From positions 1 to 64,000 of the forward strand of contig JAKIUC010000009.1 in NCBI GenBank assembly GCA_021647785.1: a DNA stretch of 64,000 bases, given 5' to 3'. The notes beneath the pieces were generated by a model. That model saw nothing but the letters and a program-made list of their open reading frames with translations. It was not told the DNA's origin and did no database searches. Below are positions 1 through 8,404 of this stretch, piece by piece. The translations under genes and the position numbers were made by a program. Position 1 is the stretch's first letter. Each line of letters opens with the position of its first letter. This DNA comes from Melioribacteraceae bacterium. GTDB taxonomy: Bacteria > Bacteroidota > Ignavibacteria > Ignavibacteriales > Melioribacteraceae.

Positions 1-374
1 TCATAAATTGACTAATTTCAATTTTGCAGCAAGGATATCTTTTTTACTTTTTAAACATACAATCTGCGAGGAGCTCCATCCCGAAGCAATCTATAATTTG
101 TCTTAAAAACCGACAGATTGCTTCACTCAACAAAATGCGTTGGTATTCGCAACGACAATTTTTAAAGTAATAATATTTACGGGTGATGATTACATACCCC
201 ATTATAAATAATTTGCCGCTGCGAAGAACAAGAAATATTCAATTCTCCTTTTTTCTTCGCCTCTGCCTTTGCCTGCACTTTAGTCTATTATAATTTTGTA
301 AAATGTATGCACTTTTCTTCTTTGCTAAAAGAAAGAAATATTTTTATATTTGTTAGCTAAAATATTTTTTAGAT
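1..374. other. gene-free leader region before tRNA-Leu
   Basis: No convincing reading frame is present on either strand. The stretch around 108-165 (cgacagattgcttc, then ttcgcaacgacaa) looks like the intergenic GATTGCTTC...CGCAA.GACA type of dispersed repeat that I associate with Bacteroidota genomes; this is recognition from memory and was not searched. The last 55 bases hold the promoter for the tRNA. Confidence 0.45.
321..352 (+). promoter_or_regulatory. Bacteroidota-type promoter (TTTG / TAnnTTTG) for tRNA-Leu
   Basis: A TTTG box at 321-324 is followed after 20 bases by TATATTTG at 345-352. This matches the -33 TTTG and -7 TAnnTTTG consensus known for the primary sigma factor of Bacteroidota. 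Transcription would start near 359-360, about 15 bases before the mature tRNA. Confidence 0.5.
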
Positions 375-456
375 GCGAGGGTGGCGGAATTGGTAGACGC
401 GCTAGACTTAGGATCTAGTATCGCAAGGTGTGGGGGTTCGAGTCCCCCCTCTCGTA
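375..456 (+). tRNA. tRNA-Leu (anticodon TAG)
   Basis: The sequence folds as a class II tRNA of 82 nt. The acceptor arm is GCGAGGG at 375-381 pairing with CTCTCGT at 449-455, with a G1-U72 wobble and discriminator A456. The D arm carries TGGTAGACGC. The anticodon arm is CTAGA-CTTAGGA-TCTAG, giving anticodon TAG, followed by a variable arm and a T arm of GGGGG-TTCGAGT-CCCCC. No CCA is encoded, so it must be added after transcription. It reads CUA and probably other CUN codons. Confidence 0.96.
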
Positions 457-469
457 CTAAATGTTCTAT

Positions 470-507
470 AGCCCAATCCCCTATAAAAACGGGTTGGGCT
501 TTTTTTG
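470..507 (+). terminator. Rho-independent terminator after tRNA-Leu
   Basis: AGCCCAATCCC (470-480) pairs with GGGTTGGGCT (491-500), with one bulged base, and is followed by a run of seven T. It lies 13 bases after the tRNA and before the family 1 repeat fragment. Confidence 0.85.
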
Positions 508-608
508 ATACCGACAATGAAATGTTAGTCCCGTAGGGAATGCTTACAGCATAAGAACCCTTTTGGGGTTTTCGGAATTTTCCTGCAAGGTTGGAATGTC
601 GTGTATAT
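508..608 (+). repeat. partial family 1 modular palindromic repeat
   Basis: The element opens with ATACCGACAATGAA and closes with AATGTCGTGTATAT, the outer arms of the family 1 element seen better at 2815, 18722 and 56920. Between them are smaller hairpin units, including TCCCGTAGGGA at 529-539 and TTTTCGGAA near 570. The second module (ACAACCAAATTG...) is absent, so this is a half element or a degraded copy. Confidence 0.5.
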
Positions 609-652
609 TTTTAAATTATAAGATGAAATTTCTCTAAAGAAATGAGGTTAGT

Positions 653-2011
653 TTGGAAAAGAAAGTAAATGAAATTGCAAAACACGAACATGAGTTAGAA
701 GTTACATTAACTTATGATGAAATTAAACCAGAAATTGATGATGCCTATAAAAAGGAGAGAAAAAAGATATCAATTGATGGATTTAGAAAAGGGAAAGCTC
801 CTATTCATGTTATAAAAAAATTCTATGGAGATGCAATTGAATATCAAGCGGCTGAATCCATATCAAATAAAAAATTCTGGGATATTGCTGATAAAGAAGG
901 ATTAAAACCAATTTCTACTCCTAAGTTAATTGATATAGATTTTGTTCGTGGAGAAAAACTCTCCTTCAAAGTTCAATATGAAGTAAAACCACAATTAGAT
1001 TTAAAAGATTATAAAGGTTTAGAGATAGAAAAACCAATTCTAAAAGTACGTGACGAAGATGTTGAGATTGAATTGAATAAAGCATTAAAAGCCCATGTTA
1101 CTTATGAAGATGCTGAAAAAATTGAAGATAAAGATTTCAAATTTGTTGCAAATCTTCAAAGGGTAAATGATGATGGTGAACCTTTTGAAGGGAGTAGAAC
1201 TGAGAACTTAACAGTTGACTTATCTGAACCAACTGTGAATCTTGACCTTATGGAGAAATCTATAGGGAAAAAAATAGGTGATAAGTTTGATTTCTCTTTT
1301 ATTGATGAACATAAACATGGTGAAGATACTCACAAAGAAGAATATAAATATATCATTGAAGTAGTGAAAATTGAGAAAGCTTTTTATCCAGAATTTACTG
1401 AAGAGTTTGTTCAAAAAATTTCTAATAAAAAAGCTAAAACAATAGATGAATTTAGAGGGCAAATAAAAGAGAACTACGAAAAATATTATGCGAACCAATC
1501 AACACAACTTTTTGAAAGTACTTTGCTAAATGAAGTAGTAAAAAATAATGACTTCACCGCTCCGGAGGGTTACGTTGCTACAATGTTAGATAGGCTTATT
1601 GAAGTTGAAAAACAGAATGCACAGCGTTACAAACAACAAGCACCCGATGAAGAAACTTTAAGAAAAAATTTAGCACAAAGAGCCGAATGGACTGCTAAAT
1701 GGCAAATTATTCTTGAAAATCTGGCTCGCATTGAAAACCTTGAAGTTGAAGATTCTGAATTAGAAAAATTGGCTGAAGAAGAAGCAAGTAAAACTGGTAT
1801 TTCTGTAAAAAAGCTTGTTAAATATTATAAAGATACAAACAGAAAAGAATCGCTATTGGAAGATAAGGTTATTAAATTCCTAACAGATAATACAAAAATT
1901 AAAGAAGTTGATGCTGAAAAAGCGAGAAAAGATTCTGAAAAAAAATCTGCAAAAGATACTTCAAAAAAGAGTAGTAAAAAATCGACTAAAAAAGATGAGA
2001 AAAAGGATTAA
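653..2011 (+). CDS. tig: trigger factor, ribosome-associated chaperone and prolyl isomerase
   Basis: Trigger factor binds near the ribosomal exit tunnel and shields nascent chains. The 452-residue protein has the N-terminal ribosome-binding domain with the signature GFRKGKAP near residue 43, a degenerate central FKBP-like part around residues 150-240, and the long helical C-terminal chaperone domain. It ends in a lysine- and serine-rich tail (about residues 418-452) that is longer and more basic than in the E. coli protein. The start is a TTG at 653, chosen because GAGG at 644-647 lies five bases upstream and no ATG fits the conserved N-terminus. clpP follows after two bases, the widespread tig-clpP order that links folding and proteolysis. 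Confidence 0.95.
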   Translation: MEKKVNEIAKHEHELEVTLTYDEIKPEIDDAYKKERKKISIDGFRKGKAPIHVIKKFYGDAIEYQAAESISNKKFWDIADKEGLKPISTPKLIDIDFVRGEKLSFKVQYEVKPQLDLKDYKGLEIEKPILKVRDEDVEIELNKALKAHVTYEDAEKIEDKDFKFVANLQRVNDDGEPFEGSRTENLTVDLSEPTVNLDLMEKSIGKKIGDKFDFSFIDEHKHGEDTHKEEYKYIIEVVKIEKAFYPEFTEEFVQKISNKKAKTIDEFRGQIKENYEKYYANQSTQLFESTLLNEVVKNNDFTAPEGYVATMLDRLIEVEKQNAQRYKQQAPDEETLRKNLAQRAEWTAKWQIILENLARIENLEVEDSELEKLAEEEASKTGISVKKLVKYYKDTNRKESLLEDKVIKFLTDNTKIKEVDAEKARKDSEKKSAKDTSKKSSKKSTKKDEKKD

Positions 2012-2013
2012 TT

Positions 2014-2643
2014 ATGGCACCAGAAATTTATAATCAGTTAATACCCTATGTTATTGAGCAGACTGGCAAAGGGGAACGTGGAATGGATATCTATTCACGC
2101 TTGCTTAGAGAAAGAATAATTTTTCTTGGGTCTAGTGTTGATGATCATGTTGCAAGTGTAGTTATTGCACAGCTTCTATTTCTTGAAGCAGAAGATTCGG
2201 AAAAAGATATTTTCTTGTATGTAAATTCTCCTGGAGGGTCTGTCTCTGCAGGGTTAGCAATTTATGATACTATGCAATATATAAGACCAGATGTTTCAAC
2301 AATTTGTGTAGGACTTGCAGCAAGCATGGGAGCCGTTCTTCTCGCTGGCGGTGCCGAAGGAAAACGCTCTTCACTTCCTCACTCTAAAATTATGATTCAC
2401 CAACCCTGGATTGGCGGACTTCAAGGGCAAACAGCTGATATTGAAATTCATGCGAAAGAAATGGTTAAAACTCGCGATATCCTTTATCAAATTCTTGCTA
2501 AACATACAGGGAAAGAGATGAAGCAAATCCATACCGATTGTGATAGAGATTATTATTTATCAGCAACAGAAGCGAGAGAGTATAAACTAATTGATAATGT
2601 TTTAGTGAAAAGAAAAATAGCTTCTGATAAAAAAGCTAAATAG
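2014..2643 (+). CDS. clpP: ATP-dependent Clp protease proteolytic subunit
   Basis: This serine protease forms the tetradecameric chamber that degrades proteins unfolded by ClpX or ClpA/C. The catalytic triad is visible as Ser104 (GLAASMGA), His129 (MIHQPW) and Asp179 (DRDYYL), with spacing as in E. coli apart from one extra residue after the histidine. At 209 residues it has the usual family length. It starts two bases after the tig stop codon and is almost certainly cotranscribed with it. clpX is not the next gene here, unlike in many bacteria; recG follows after a non-coding gap. Confidence 0.97.
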   Translation: MAPEIYNQLIPYVIEQTGKGERGMDIYSRLLRERIIFLGSSVDDHVASVVIAQLLFLEAEDSEKDIFLYVNSPGGSVSAGLAIYDTMQYIRPDVSTICVGLAASMGAVLLAGGAEGKRSSLPHSKIMIHQPWIGGLQGQTADIEIHAKEMVKTRDILYQILAKHTGKEMKQIHTDCDRDYYLSATEAREYKLIDNVLVKRKIASDKKAK

Positions 2644-2650
2644 ATTTTGT

Positions 2651-2677
2651 GGGAGCTTTTATAGTTCCCTTTTTTTT
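2651..2677 (+). terminator. probable terminator after tig-clpP
   Basis: GGGAGC at 2651-2656 pairs with GTTCCC at 2664-2669 with one mismatch, directly followed by eight T. It lies eight bases after the clpP stop codon. Confidence 0.6.
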
Positions 2678-2814
2678 GAATATTTCAAATATTTTTTCCT
2701 CTAATTTGAATCTCCTCAGAAAGTCAGACACAGAAGTTCTTTAGCATAGCAAACTTCATGATATTTGCAATAAACAGTATTAATACCATCCAATATTTTA
2801 TCGAATTGTAAAAT

Positions 2815-2934
2815 GTATACACAACCCAAATTGGTTTTGAAAACCTCTGTAAGAGTCTCACAGACAATTTAGTTGTTATATACCGACAACTTACGACAAT
2901 GAAATTCCGAAAACTACTTCATTGTCGGTATATT
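2815..2934 (-). repeat. family 1 modular palindromic repeat, reverse orientation
   Basis: Read on the minus strand it opens with TATACCGACAATGAA, contains TTTTCGGAAT, then TGTCGGTATATAACAACTAAAT, and closes with CCAATTTGGGTTGTGTATA. Two nested palindromes are present: an outer ATACCGACAAT / ATTGTCGGTAT pair and an ACAAC.AAATT / AATTTGGGTTGT pair. The hairpin in the second module is TGTGAGACTCTTACAGA, where the copies at 18722 and 56920 have CCCGCTAAGCGGG or CCTGCTAAGCGGG. It occupies the clpP-recG gap. Confidence 0.75.
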
Positions 2935-2965
2935 TTTTATCTTTGTATTTAAGAAATAGACAATT

Positions 2966-3150
2966 ATGACAAGAGAGAATATAATTCTTACAGATGAGAT
3001 TTCAAAAGCTTGGTCTGGTTTTACAACAAAAGAGTACAAGAATTTCAAAAACTAAAATAAGAAAACCTTGTAGATAATATGACCAATTTGGAATTGGTTC
3101 TAAATATGTTAGCGGAAGCAACAACAACTAATTTAATTCATAATCAGTGA
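2966..3150 (+). pseudogene. remnant of a phage-antirepressor or DinD-like protein
   Basis: A 29-codon frame from ATG 2966 reads MTRENIILTDEISKAW, then SGFTTKEYKNFKN, and stops at 3053. One base out of frame it continues as LK-stop-ENLVDNMTNLELV, then LNMLAEATTTN, to a stop at 3148-3150. Joined, this resembles the ENL.DNMTN.EL.LNMLAE...T region I remember from BRO/KilA-N or DinD-type proteins. The piece carries one frameshift and one nonsense codon and lacks both ends, so it is decayed. The family name comes from memory only. It lies between a family 1 repeat and recG. Confidence 0.5.
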
Positions 3151-3154
3151 ATAA

Positions 3155-5329
3155 ATGTCAATATCACTAAATAGCTCAGTTCAGTATTTAAAATCCATTG
3201 GACCTAAAAAGGGGGAACTCTTTTCAAAGATTGGGATCAATACAGTTCACGATTTATTATATTTTTTCCCAAGCCGTTATCTTGATAGAACAACAATACT
3301 TGATAGTTCAAAAGTCTCCAATTTTGTTGCATTGGGATACAAAAACGAAATAACAATTATTGGTAAAGTTGTTGAAACTGAAGAAATACGCTACGGGAAA
3401 AAAAGCATTTTCAAAGTCTCATTTAAGGATGAAAAAGGATTTTTTGAATGTGTTTGGTTTAGTGGAATTAAGTTTTTCAGAAATCGTTTTAAGGTAGATG
3501 ATTACTATGCAATCTCTGCAAAACCAGTAATCACAAAATATGGGCATCTACAATTTGCTCATCCAGATTTCGACAAACTCTCCTCAAGTGAATCTGTGGA
3601 CTTTAGGAATACAGGGAAAATCATTCCATTCTACAGAGTTCCAGCAGAACTTAAAAAATCGAATCTTGGCGATTTAAGCTTTCGGAAAATCATATCAATT
3701 GCGGTTACTAAGTGCATTGATGAAATAAGTGAAACTCTTCCGGTAAATATTGTTGTGCATAATAATTTGCTCGATATTAAAGCCACTATTAAGAACAAAC
3801 ATTTTCCTGAAACAATTGCTTTGCTTGATAGAGCCAACTACAGACTTAAGTTTGAAGAATTATTTTACATCGAATCTTTAATTGCTCTTAAAAAAAATAA
3901 GCAGAAAAAAAGGAATGGATTTAGTTATAAAGTTAATATTCCATTAGTGAAAAAATTCCTACAATCACTCAGTTTTTCTTTAACAAATGCTCAGCTTAAA
4001 GCACTTCATGATATTCGCTTAGATTTAGAAAGCTCGACACCAATGAACCGACTTTTACAAGGGGATGTTGGAAGTGGTAAAACCATAGTAGCTCTAATAT
4101 CTTTACTTATTGTTGTTTCAAACAATAAGCAAGCGGCATTTATGGCTCCTACTGAAATATTAGCAATCCAACATTTTAATAATTTAAAAGAGATGCTTGC
4201 AGATTTTCCAATTAAAGTTGAGCTATTGCTCGGAGGTCAAAAAGCCAAAGAGAAGAATGCAGCATATAGTAAAATGGAAGATAGTATATCAGCTATATAT
4301 GTGGGAACGCATGCCCTCATTGAGGATAGAGCGAGGTTTAGCAATCTTGGATTAGCAATTATTGATGAACAACACAAATTTGGTGTAGCTCAGCGTTCAT
4401 CTTTAATCACAAAATCTTACGCTCCTGATGTTCTGGTTATGACCGCAACCCCAATACCACGAACACTTACAATGACTTTGTATGGCGATTTGGATATTAC
4501 AATTATTGATGAAATGCCTAAAAATAGAATTCCGATAAAAACATATTTACGAAGTGATAGCAAGTTAGATAAAATATATAAATTCGTGATAGATAGTATC
4601 CACAAGGGTTTGCAAGCATTTATTGTTTACCCTCTTGTTGAAGAATCGGATAAATTAGATTTGAAAGCTGCCGAACAATATTTTGCAGACCTATCTAATA
4701 CTGTTTTTAGCAAACAACGAGTTGGCTTAATTCATGGTAAAATGAAATGGGATGAAAAGAGAGAGGCAATGGAGAAATTTGCTGAAAAAGAATTTGATTT
4801 ATTAATATCGACTACTGTTATTGAGGTAGGAATTGATATACCCAATGCAAATATAATGGTAATAAATGATGCACATCGCTTTGGGCTTTCGCAGCTACAT
4901 CAATTGCGAGGTAGAATTGGACGAGGCAAAGAGCAGGGTCATTGCATATTAGTAACCTCTGAGGCTTTCGCAAAAAAACAATTTGATGCATCATTCAATT
5001 TCGATTTTCTCTCTCCAGCCCAGATACAGAAGAACAAAACAATTATCAGATTAAATTCATTGGTAAACTACAGCAGCGGTTTTAAACTTGCCGAGATAGA
5101 TATGAAGTTACGTGGTCCTGGAGATATTTATGGATTAAAGCAGAGCGGACTTCCAGATTTTAAATATGCAAATTTAATTGAAGACCAGGATATTTTACTA
5201 ATAGCTAAGGATGCTGCATTCAGTTTAATTGATAGTGACCCATCTTTAACTAAGAATGAGAATAAAATAATTAGAGATAATATTAGAAATTTTTATAAGT
5301 CTAATCTTCATTATTCTAATATTGCATAA
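3155..5329 (+). CDS. recG: ATP-dependent DNA helicase RecG
   Basis: RecG remodels stalled forks and branched recombination intermediates. The 724-residue protein has the N-terminal wedge/OB domain (about residues 60-160), then a superfamily 2 helicase core with Walker A GDVGSGKT near residue 304, the DEQH box in DEQHKFGVAQR near residue 410, motif III MTATPIPRTL, and the conserved LRGRIGRG motif. The C-terminal signature GPGDIYGLKQSGLPDF is intact. The ATG at 3155 has no Shine-Dalgarno sequence, as is common for genes in this window. It converges on truA with ten bases between the stops. Confidence 0.96.
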   Translation: MSISLNSSVQYLKSIGPKKGELFSKIGINTVHDLLYFFPSRYLDRTTILDSSKVSNFVALGYKNEITIIGKVVETEEIRYGKKSIFKVSFKDEKGFFECVWFSGIKFFRNRFKVDDYYAISAKPVITKYGHLQFAHPDFDKLSSSESVDFRNTGKIIPFYRVPAELKKSNLGDLSFRKIISIAVTKCIDEISETLPVNIVVHNNLLDIKATIKNKHFPETIALLDRANYRLKFEELFYIESLIALKKNKQKKRNGFSYKVNIPLVKKFLQSLSFSLTNAQLKALHDIRLDLESSTPMNRLLQGDVGSGKTIVALISLLIVVSNNKQAAFMAPTEILAIQHFNNLKEMLADFPIKVELLLGGQKAKEKNAAYSKMEDSISAIYVGTHALIEDRARFSNLGLAIIDEQHKFGVAQRSSLITKSYAPDVLVMTATPIPRTLTMTLYGDLDITIIDEMPKNRIPIKTYLRSDSKLDKIYKFVIDSIHKGLQAFIVYPLVEESDKLDLKAAEQYFADLSNTVFSKQRVGLIHGKMKWDEKREAMEKFAEKEFDLLISTTVIEVGIDIPNANIMVINDAHRFGLSQLHQLRGRIGRGKEQGHCILVTSEAFAKKQFDASFNFDFLSPAQIQKNKTIIRLNSLVNYSSGFKLAEIDMKLRGPGDIYGLKQSGLPDFKYANLIEDQDILLIAKDAAFSLIDSDPSLTKNENKIIRDNIRNFYKSNLHYSNIA

Positions 5330-5339
5330 TAGAATATTA

Positions 5340-6074
5340 CTAATACTTCACATCTAAAAGGAACAAACCCTTTGCAGGCACTCCCCTTCCGGCTACTTCA
5401 CGATTTTTTGCATTTGCAATTTCAGTAATTCTATTAATTGGATAATTCTTCTCCGCAATTTCCAATACTGTCCCAACAATTGTGCGAACCATTCCGTGCA
5501 GAAATCTATTCCCATCAATTCTAAATATTATGCTATTTTTCATTCTTCTCCATTTTGCAAAGGAGATGTTGCACACCATATTCTCAGTATCTGTGTGTTT
5601 TTTTGAGAAGGATGTAAAATTATGTTCACCAAGCAAATTGTATGAAATAGCATTTAGTTTTTCAATTTCCATATCAAATATTGGTGAGTACTGGTATGAG
5701 TATTCATTATAGAATGGTGATTTTCTCTTTGTAAAAACATAAAGATAGCATCGCATTTTGGCATCAAATCTGGAATGGAAATTATCTTCAACTTCAATCA
5801 TTTCACTAATTGCAATATTATTTGAAAGTAGTGAATTTAATGAATGTTTAACTTTGCGAATGTTTAGTTCATTTTCAATTTGGAAATTTGCAACTTGCCC
5901 CAACGCATGAACTCCAGTATCAGTACGTCCAGAGCCAATTAAATTGATTTCACTTCCAGTTATTTGTTTTAGAACTTTGGTTATTTCGCCCTGAATAGTT
6001 GGTACATTTGGTTGAATTTGCCAACCAGAATATGCAGTTCCATTATATTCAATTTTTAGTCTATAATTCTTCAT
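5340..6074 (-). CDS. truA: tRNA pseudouridine(38-40) synthase TruA
   Basis: TruA isomerises uridines 38-40 in the anticodon arm. The catalytic Asp lies in GSGRTDTGVHALGQV about 50 residues from the start, and the typical AYSGWQ.QPN.PTIQG N-terminal motif is present. Length (244 residues) is normal. I prefer the ATG at 6074; the in-frame TTG one codon upstream at 6077 would add one residue. It is the last gene of a minus-strand run (mtaB, exported protein, truA), six bases after the preceding stop. Confidence 0.94.
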   Translation of the reverse strand: MKNYRLKIEYNGTAYSGWQIQPNVPTIQGEITKVLKQITGSEINLIGSGRTDTGVHALGQVANFQIENELNIRKVKHSLNSLLSNNIAISEMIEVEDNFHSRFDAKMRCYLYVFTKRKSPFYNEYSYQYSPIFDMEIEKLNAISYNLLGEHNFTSFSKKHTDTENMVCNISFAKWRRMKNSIIFRIDGNRFLHGMVRTIVGTVLEIAEKNYPINRITEIANAKNREVAGRGVPAKGLFLLDVKY

Positions 6075-6080
6075 CAAAAA

Positions 6081-6812
6081 TTAGAATGAAGTTCTAAAAT
6101 TCATAGATATCTTATCTGGTTCAATTACAGTATTGGAATAGTTAAACGACATATCCCAACCAAGTTCTTTCTTCAAATTATTATTGTGTGCATTTACAAG
6201 GCGGATAGCATTTACAACACTCGCTACCCTATTAAGTATAAGTGCACCTACAATAAAACGAGTAGTGTTGCTTGCAGTTTCACTCGACTTCCATATTTTT
6301 CTATATTCCTTTCGCTCTGCTTGTCCATTCCATTTCCAATAGTGAGTTTGCTCGTTATAGACATCATTAAAATTACGATCCAATTCTTTTAGATGATTAT
6401 ACTGATATATATCAAGGTAATTTCCAATATTTGCAAAATATTTATCATCTTTGCCTGAAAGAGAGACGCCCCCATATGTCTCTGCAAAAGAACGATAATT
6501 ATCTTCTTGATTATTCGCATAAGCTGTTACACCAAGTAAACCGCCCCACAATAGAGCATCAGCAATTGTGAAAAATTTTCCGGAAGAATATCCTTCAGCA
6601 TAAAGTTCTCCCATTCCGGGTAGAAGTGCGGAGTAGATAATTGCTAATCCCCTATTCTTTTTTTTATTGTTGTACTCTTCCTTAATAACCTCATCGTCAA
6701 TCCGGATAATGTTCTTCATTTCATATTTTAGTTCTTCCAAACTTTTTGTAGCTGTTCCTTGAGAAAATAATAGTGTTGAACTCATAATGATTATTAACGT
6801 AATTGCTTTCAT
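6081..6812 (-). CDS. exported DUF5683-like membrane protein of unknown function
   Basis: An N-terminal signal peptide (MKAITLIIIMSSTLLFSQG) is followed by a charged stretch and then a hydrophobic region with the motif SALLPGMGELYAEGY near residue 60, which recalls the ALxPGxGQxY motif of DUF5683-type proteins. A second hydrophobic segment lies near residues 185-205 (FIVGALILNRVASVVNAI). The same motif recurs in the proteins at 28865-29695 and 29698-30576. The start overlaps the mtaB stop as ATGA, with AGGGG just upstream, so translation is probably coupled. No function can be assigned. Confidence 0.7.
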   Translation of the reverse strand: MKAITLIIIMSSTLLFSQGTATKSLEELKYEMKNIIRIDDEVIKEEYNNKKKNRGLAIIYSALLPGMGELYAEGYSSGKFFTIADALLWGGLLGVTAYANNQEDNYRSFAETYGGVSLSGKDDKYFANIGNYLDIYQYNHLKELDRNFNDVYNEQTHYWKWNGQAERKEYRKIWKSSETASNTTRFIVGALILNRVASVVNAIRLVNAHNNNLKKELGWDMSFNYSNTVIEPDKISMNFRTSF

Positions 6813-8140
6813 TTTTCCCCTATAAGATTTAGTGAATTATTGTTAACGAAATTTGTTGTACAAACATTCTCGTCAATTCCATTTATATTATTTACTGATA
6901 ATTTATTAATTAACTCTTTATTAAAATTTTGTTTAACTCTAACATAATTGCTTGTCCAACCCAGCATATAACCATTGCTATTTTCATCTTCAAAAAGGAC
7001 TGTAACATTCTTCTCTATCATTTTATTGTAAAACTCCATCCTCTTTTTCTCACTCAATATTCTCAGCATGTTGTTCCTCCTCTTTCGCTCACTAACTGGC
7101 ACAGAGCCATCCATATCTATGGCTTCAGTGTTTGGTCTTTCCGAGTAGGTAAATACGTGCAGATAAGAAATTGGTAACTCTTTAATAAAGTTATACGTTT
7201 CCATAAAATCGGTTTCTGTTTCGCCAGGGAAGCCTACAATTACATCAACACCAATTCCAACATCAGGTATCGTTTTATTTAATTTTAGAATAAGATTTTT
7301 ATAGTCTTCTGCTTTATATCTTCGCTGCATAAGCTTCAACATTTTTGTACTTCCACTTTGCAGTGGAATATGGAAATGGTTCACCATTTTGCTGCTATTT
7401 AAAGTTAAATCAATTATCTCATCTGTAAGTAAATTTGGTTCAATAGAACTAATTCTAATTCTATAATCACCATCCACTTTTAGTAAGTGGAGCAATAAAT
7501 TATAAAGACTACCATCAATGTGTTTGCCGTAGTCTCCAACATTAACGCCTGTAAGGATTATCTCTTTATAACCTTTATTGATAAGCGTAACAAACTCTTC
7601 TACAACATCTTCTGGCTTTCTGCTTCTGCTCTTTCCGCGAGCTTGCGGTATAGTGCAGAACGTACATTTATAATCACATCCATCTTGAATTTTAAAAAAT
7701 GCTCTTGTTCTACCAAGTGCTTCTGATGAATATGCAAAGTTAAACTCCTCTAATTTTTCGGTTGGAGTAACTTGAATACATGATGGTGCATCTTTTCTAA
7801 ATTCCGGAATTATTGAAAATATATTAAACTTCTCATTGCTACCAAGAACAGCGTCCACTCCATCAATTTTTGTAATTTCATCAGCACTTAGTTGTGCATA
7901 ACATCCAGTAACAATAACATAGGCATTTGGGTTTGTACGCAAAGCACGCCTAACAATTTGCCTGCACTCACGGTCGGCATTCTCAGTTACAGTACATGTA
8001 TTAATTACGTAAACATCGGCATCTCCTTTGAAATCAACTACTTCAAAGCCTTGCTCAATAAACTGAGTTCCAATTGTTGATGTTTCTGCAAAATTTAATT
8101 TGCATCCTAATGTATGAAAGGCAACTCTGCTAGCTTGCAT
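6809..8140 (-). CDS. mtaB: tRNA t6A37 C2-methylthiotransferase MtaB
   Basis: MtaB is a radical SAM enzyme that converts t6A at position 37 of ANN-decoding tRNAs to ms2t6A. The N-terminal MTTase domain opens with FHTLGCKLNFAE and carries the three conserved cysteines for the second Fe-S cluster (GCK, NTCTVT, TGCYAQ). The radical SAM motif is DYKCTFCTIP near residue 155, and RGKSRSR follows. A TRAM-like region lies at the C-terminus. At 443 residues it has the family length. MiaB is the nearest alternative, but the GCKLN N-terminus favours MtaB. Confidence 0.9.
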   Translation of the reverse strand: MQASRVAFHTLGCKLNFAETSTIGTQFIEQGFEVVDFKGDADVYVINTCTVTENADRECRQIVRRALRTNPNAYVIVTGCYAQLSADEITKIDGVDAVLGSNEKFNIFSIIPEFRKDAPSCIQVTPTEKLEEFNFAYSSEALGRTRAFFKIQDGCDYKCTFCTIPQARGKSRSRKPEDVVEEFVTLINKGYKEIILTGVNVGDYGKHIDGSLYNLLLHLLKVDGDYRIRISSIEPNLLTDEIIDLTLNSSKMVNHFHIPLQSGSTKMLKLMQRRYKAEDYKNLILKLNKTIPDVGIGVDVIVGFPGETETDFMETYNFIKELPISYLHVFTYSERPNTEAIDMDGSVPVSERKRRNNMLRILSEKKRMEFYNKMIEKNVTVLFEDENSNGYMLGWTSNYVRVKQNFNKELINKLSVNNINGIDENVCTTNFVNNNSLNLIGEK

Positions 8141-8202
8141 TAGCTCTGCACCTATTTCTAATGACTGAAATTATATTTATATTTTTCAAAACTAATTGCT
8201 CC

Positions 8203-8271
8203 ATTGTTCTATTGCTTTATTGTTACATTTTATATTTCAATATTCTATTAGCAATTAAACAATAGAACAAT
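8203..8271. repeat. AT-rich inverted repeat between mtaB and rpsA
   Basis: ATTGTTCTATTG at 8203-8214 is the exact reverse complement of CAATAGAACAAT at 8260-8271, and partial matches extend inward. A related arrangement lies at 24530-24603. The two may belong to one small family. No coding content is seen. Confidence 0.45.
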
Positions 8272-8337
8272 TTTCAAAAAATGAGTATCTCTTTAAAGTA
8301 ACAATCCCGTACTAAAAAGTATCTTTAAACAAAAATA

Positions 8338-8386
8338 GGGCTGTCTATATGCTAAATTAAACAATTAAGCAAATATAAACAGCCCC
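8338..8386 (-). terminator. terminator after rpsA
   Basis: On the minus strand GGGGCTGTTTATATTTGC pairs with GCATATAGACAGCCC across a short AT-rich loop, and TATTTTTG follows. It lies about 20 bases beyond the rpsA stop codon. Confidence 0.7.
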
Positions 8387-8404
8387 AAAAATAATCACAT
8401 TTAA

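Noticed and set aside
1220-1498. Open frame on the minus strand within tig
   Set aside because: It is the antisense shadow of a well-supported gene, with a low-complexity Phe/Ile-rich product typical of AT-rich reverse frames.
2644-3154. Small RNA gene in the clpP-recG gap
   Set aside because: The structure seen is explained by a terminator, a family 1 repeat and a decayed gene fragment; no RNA family is recognisable.
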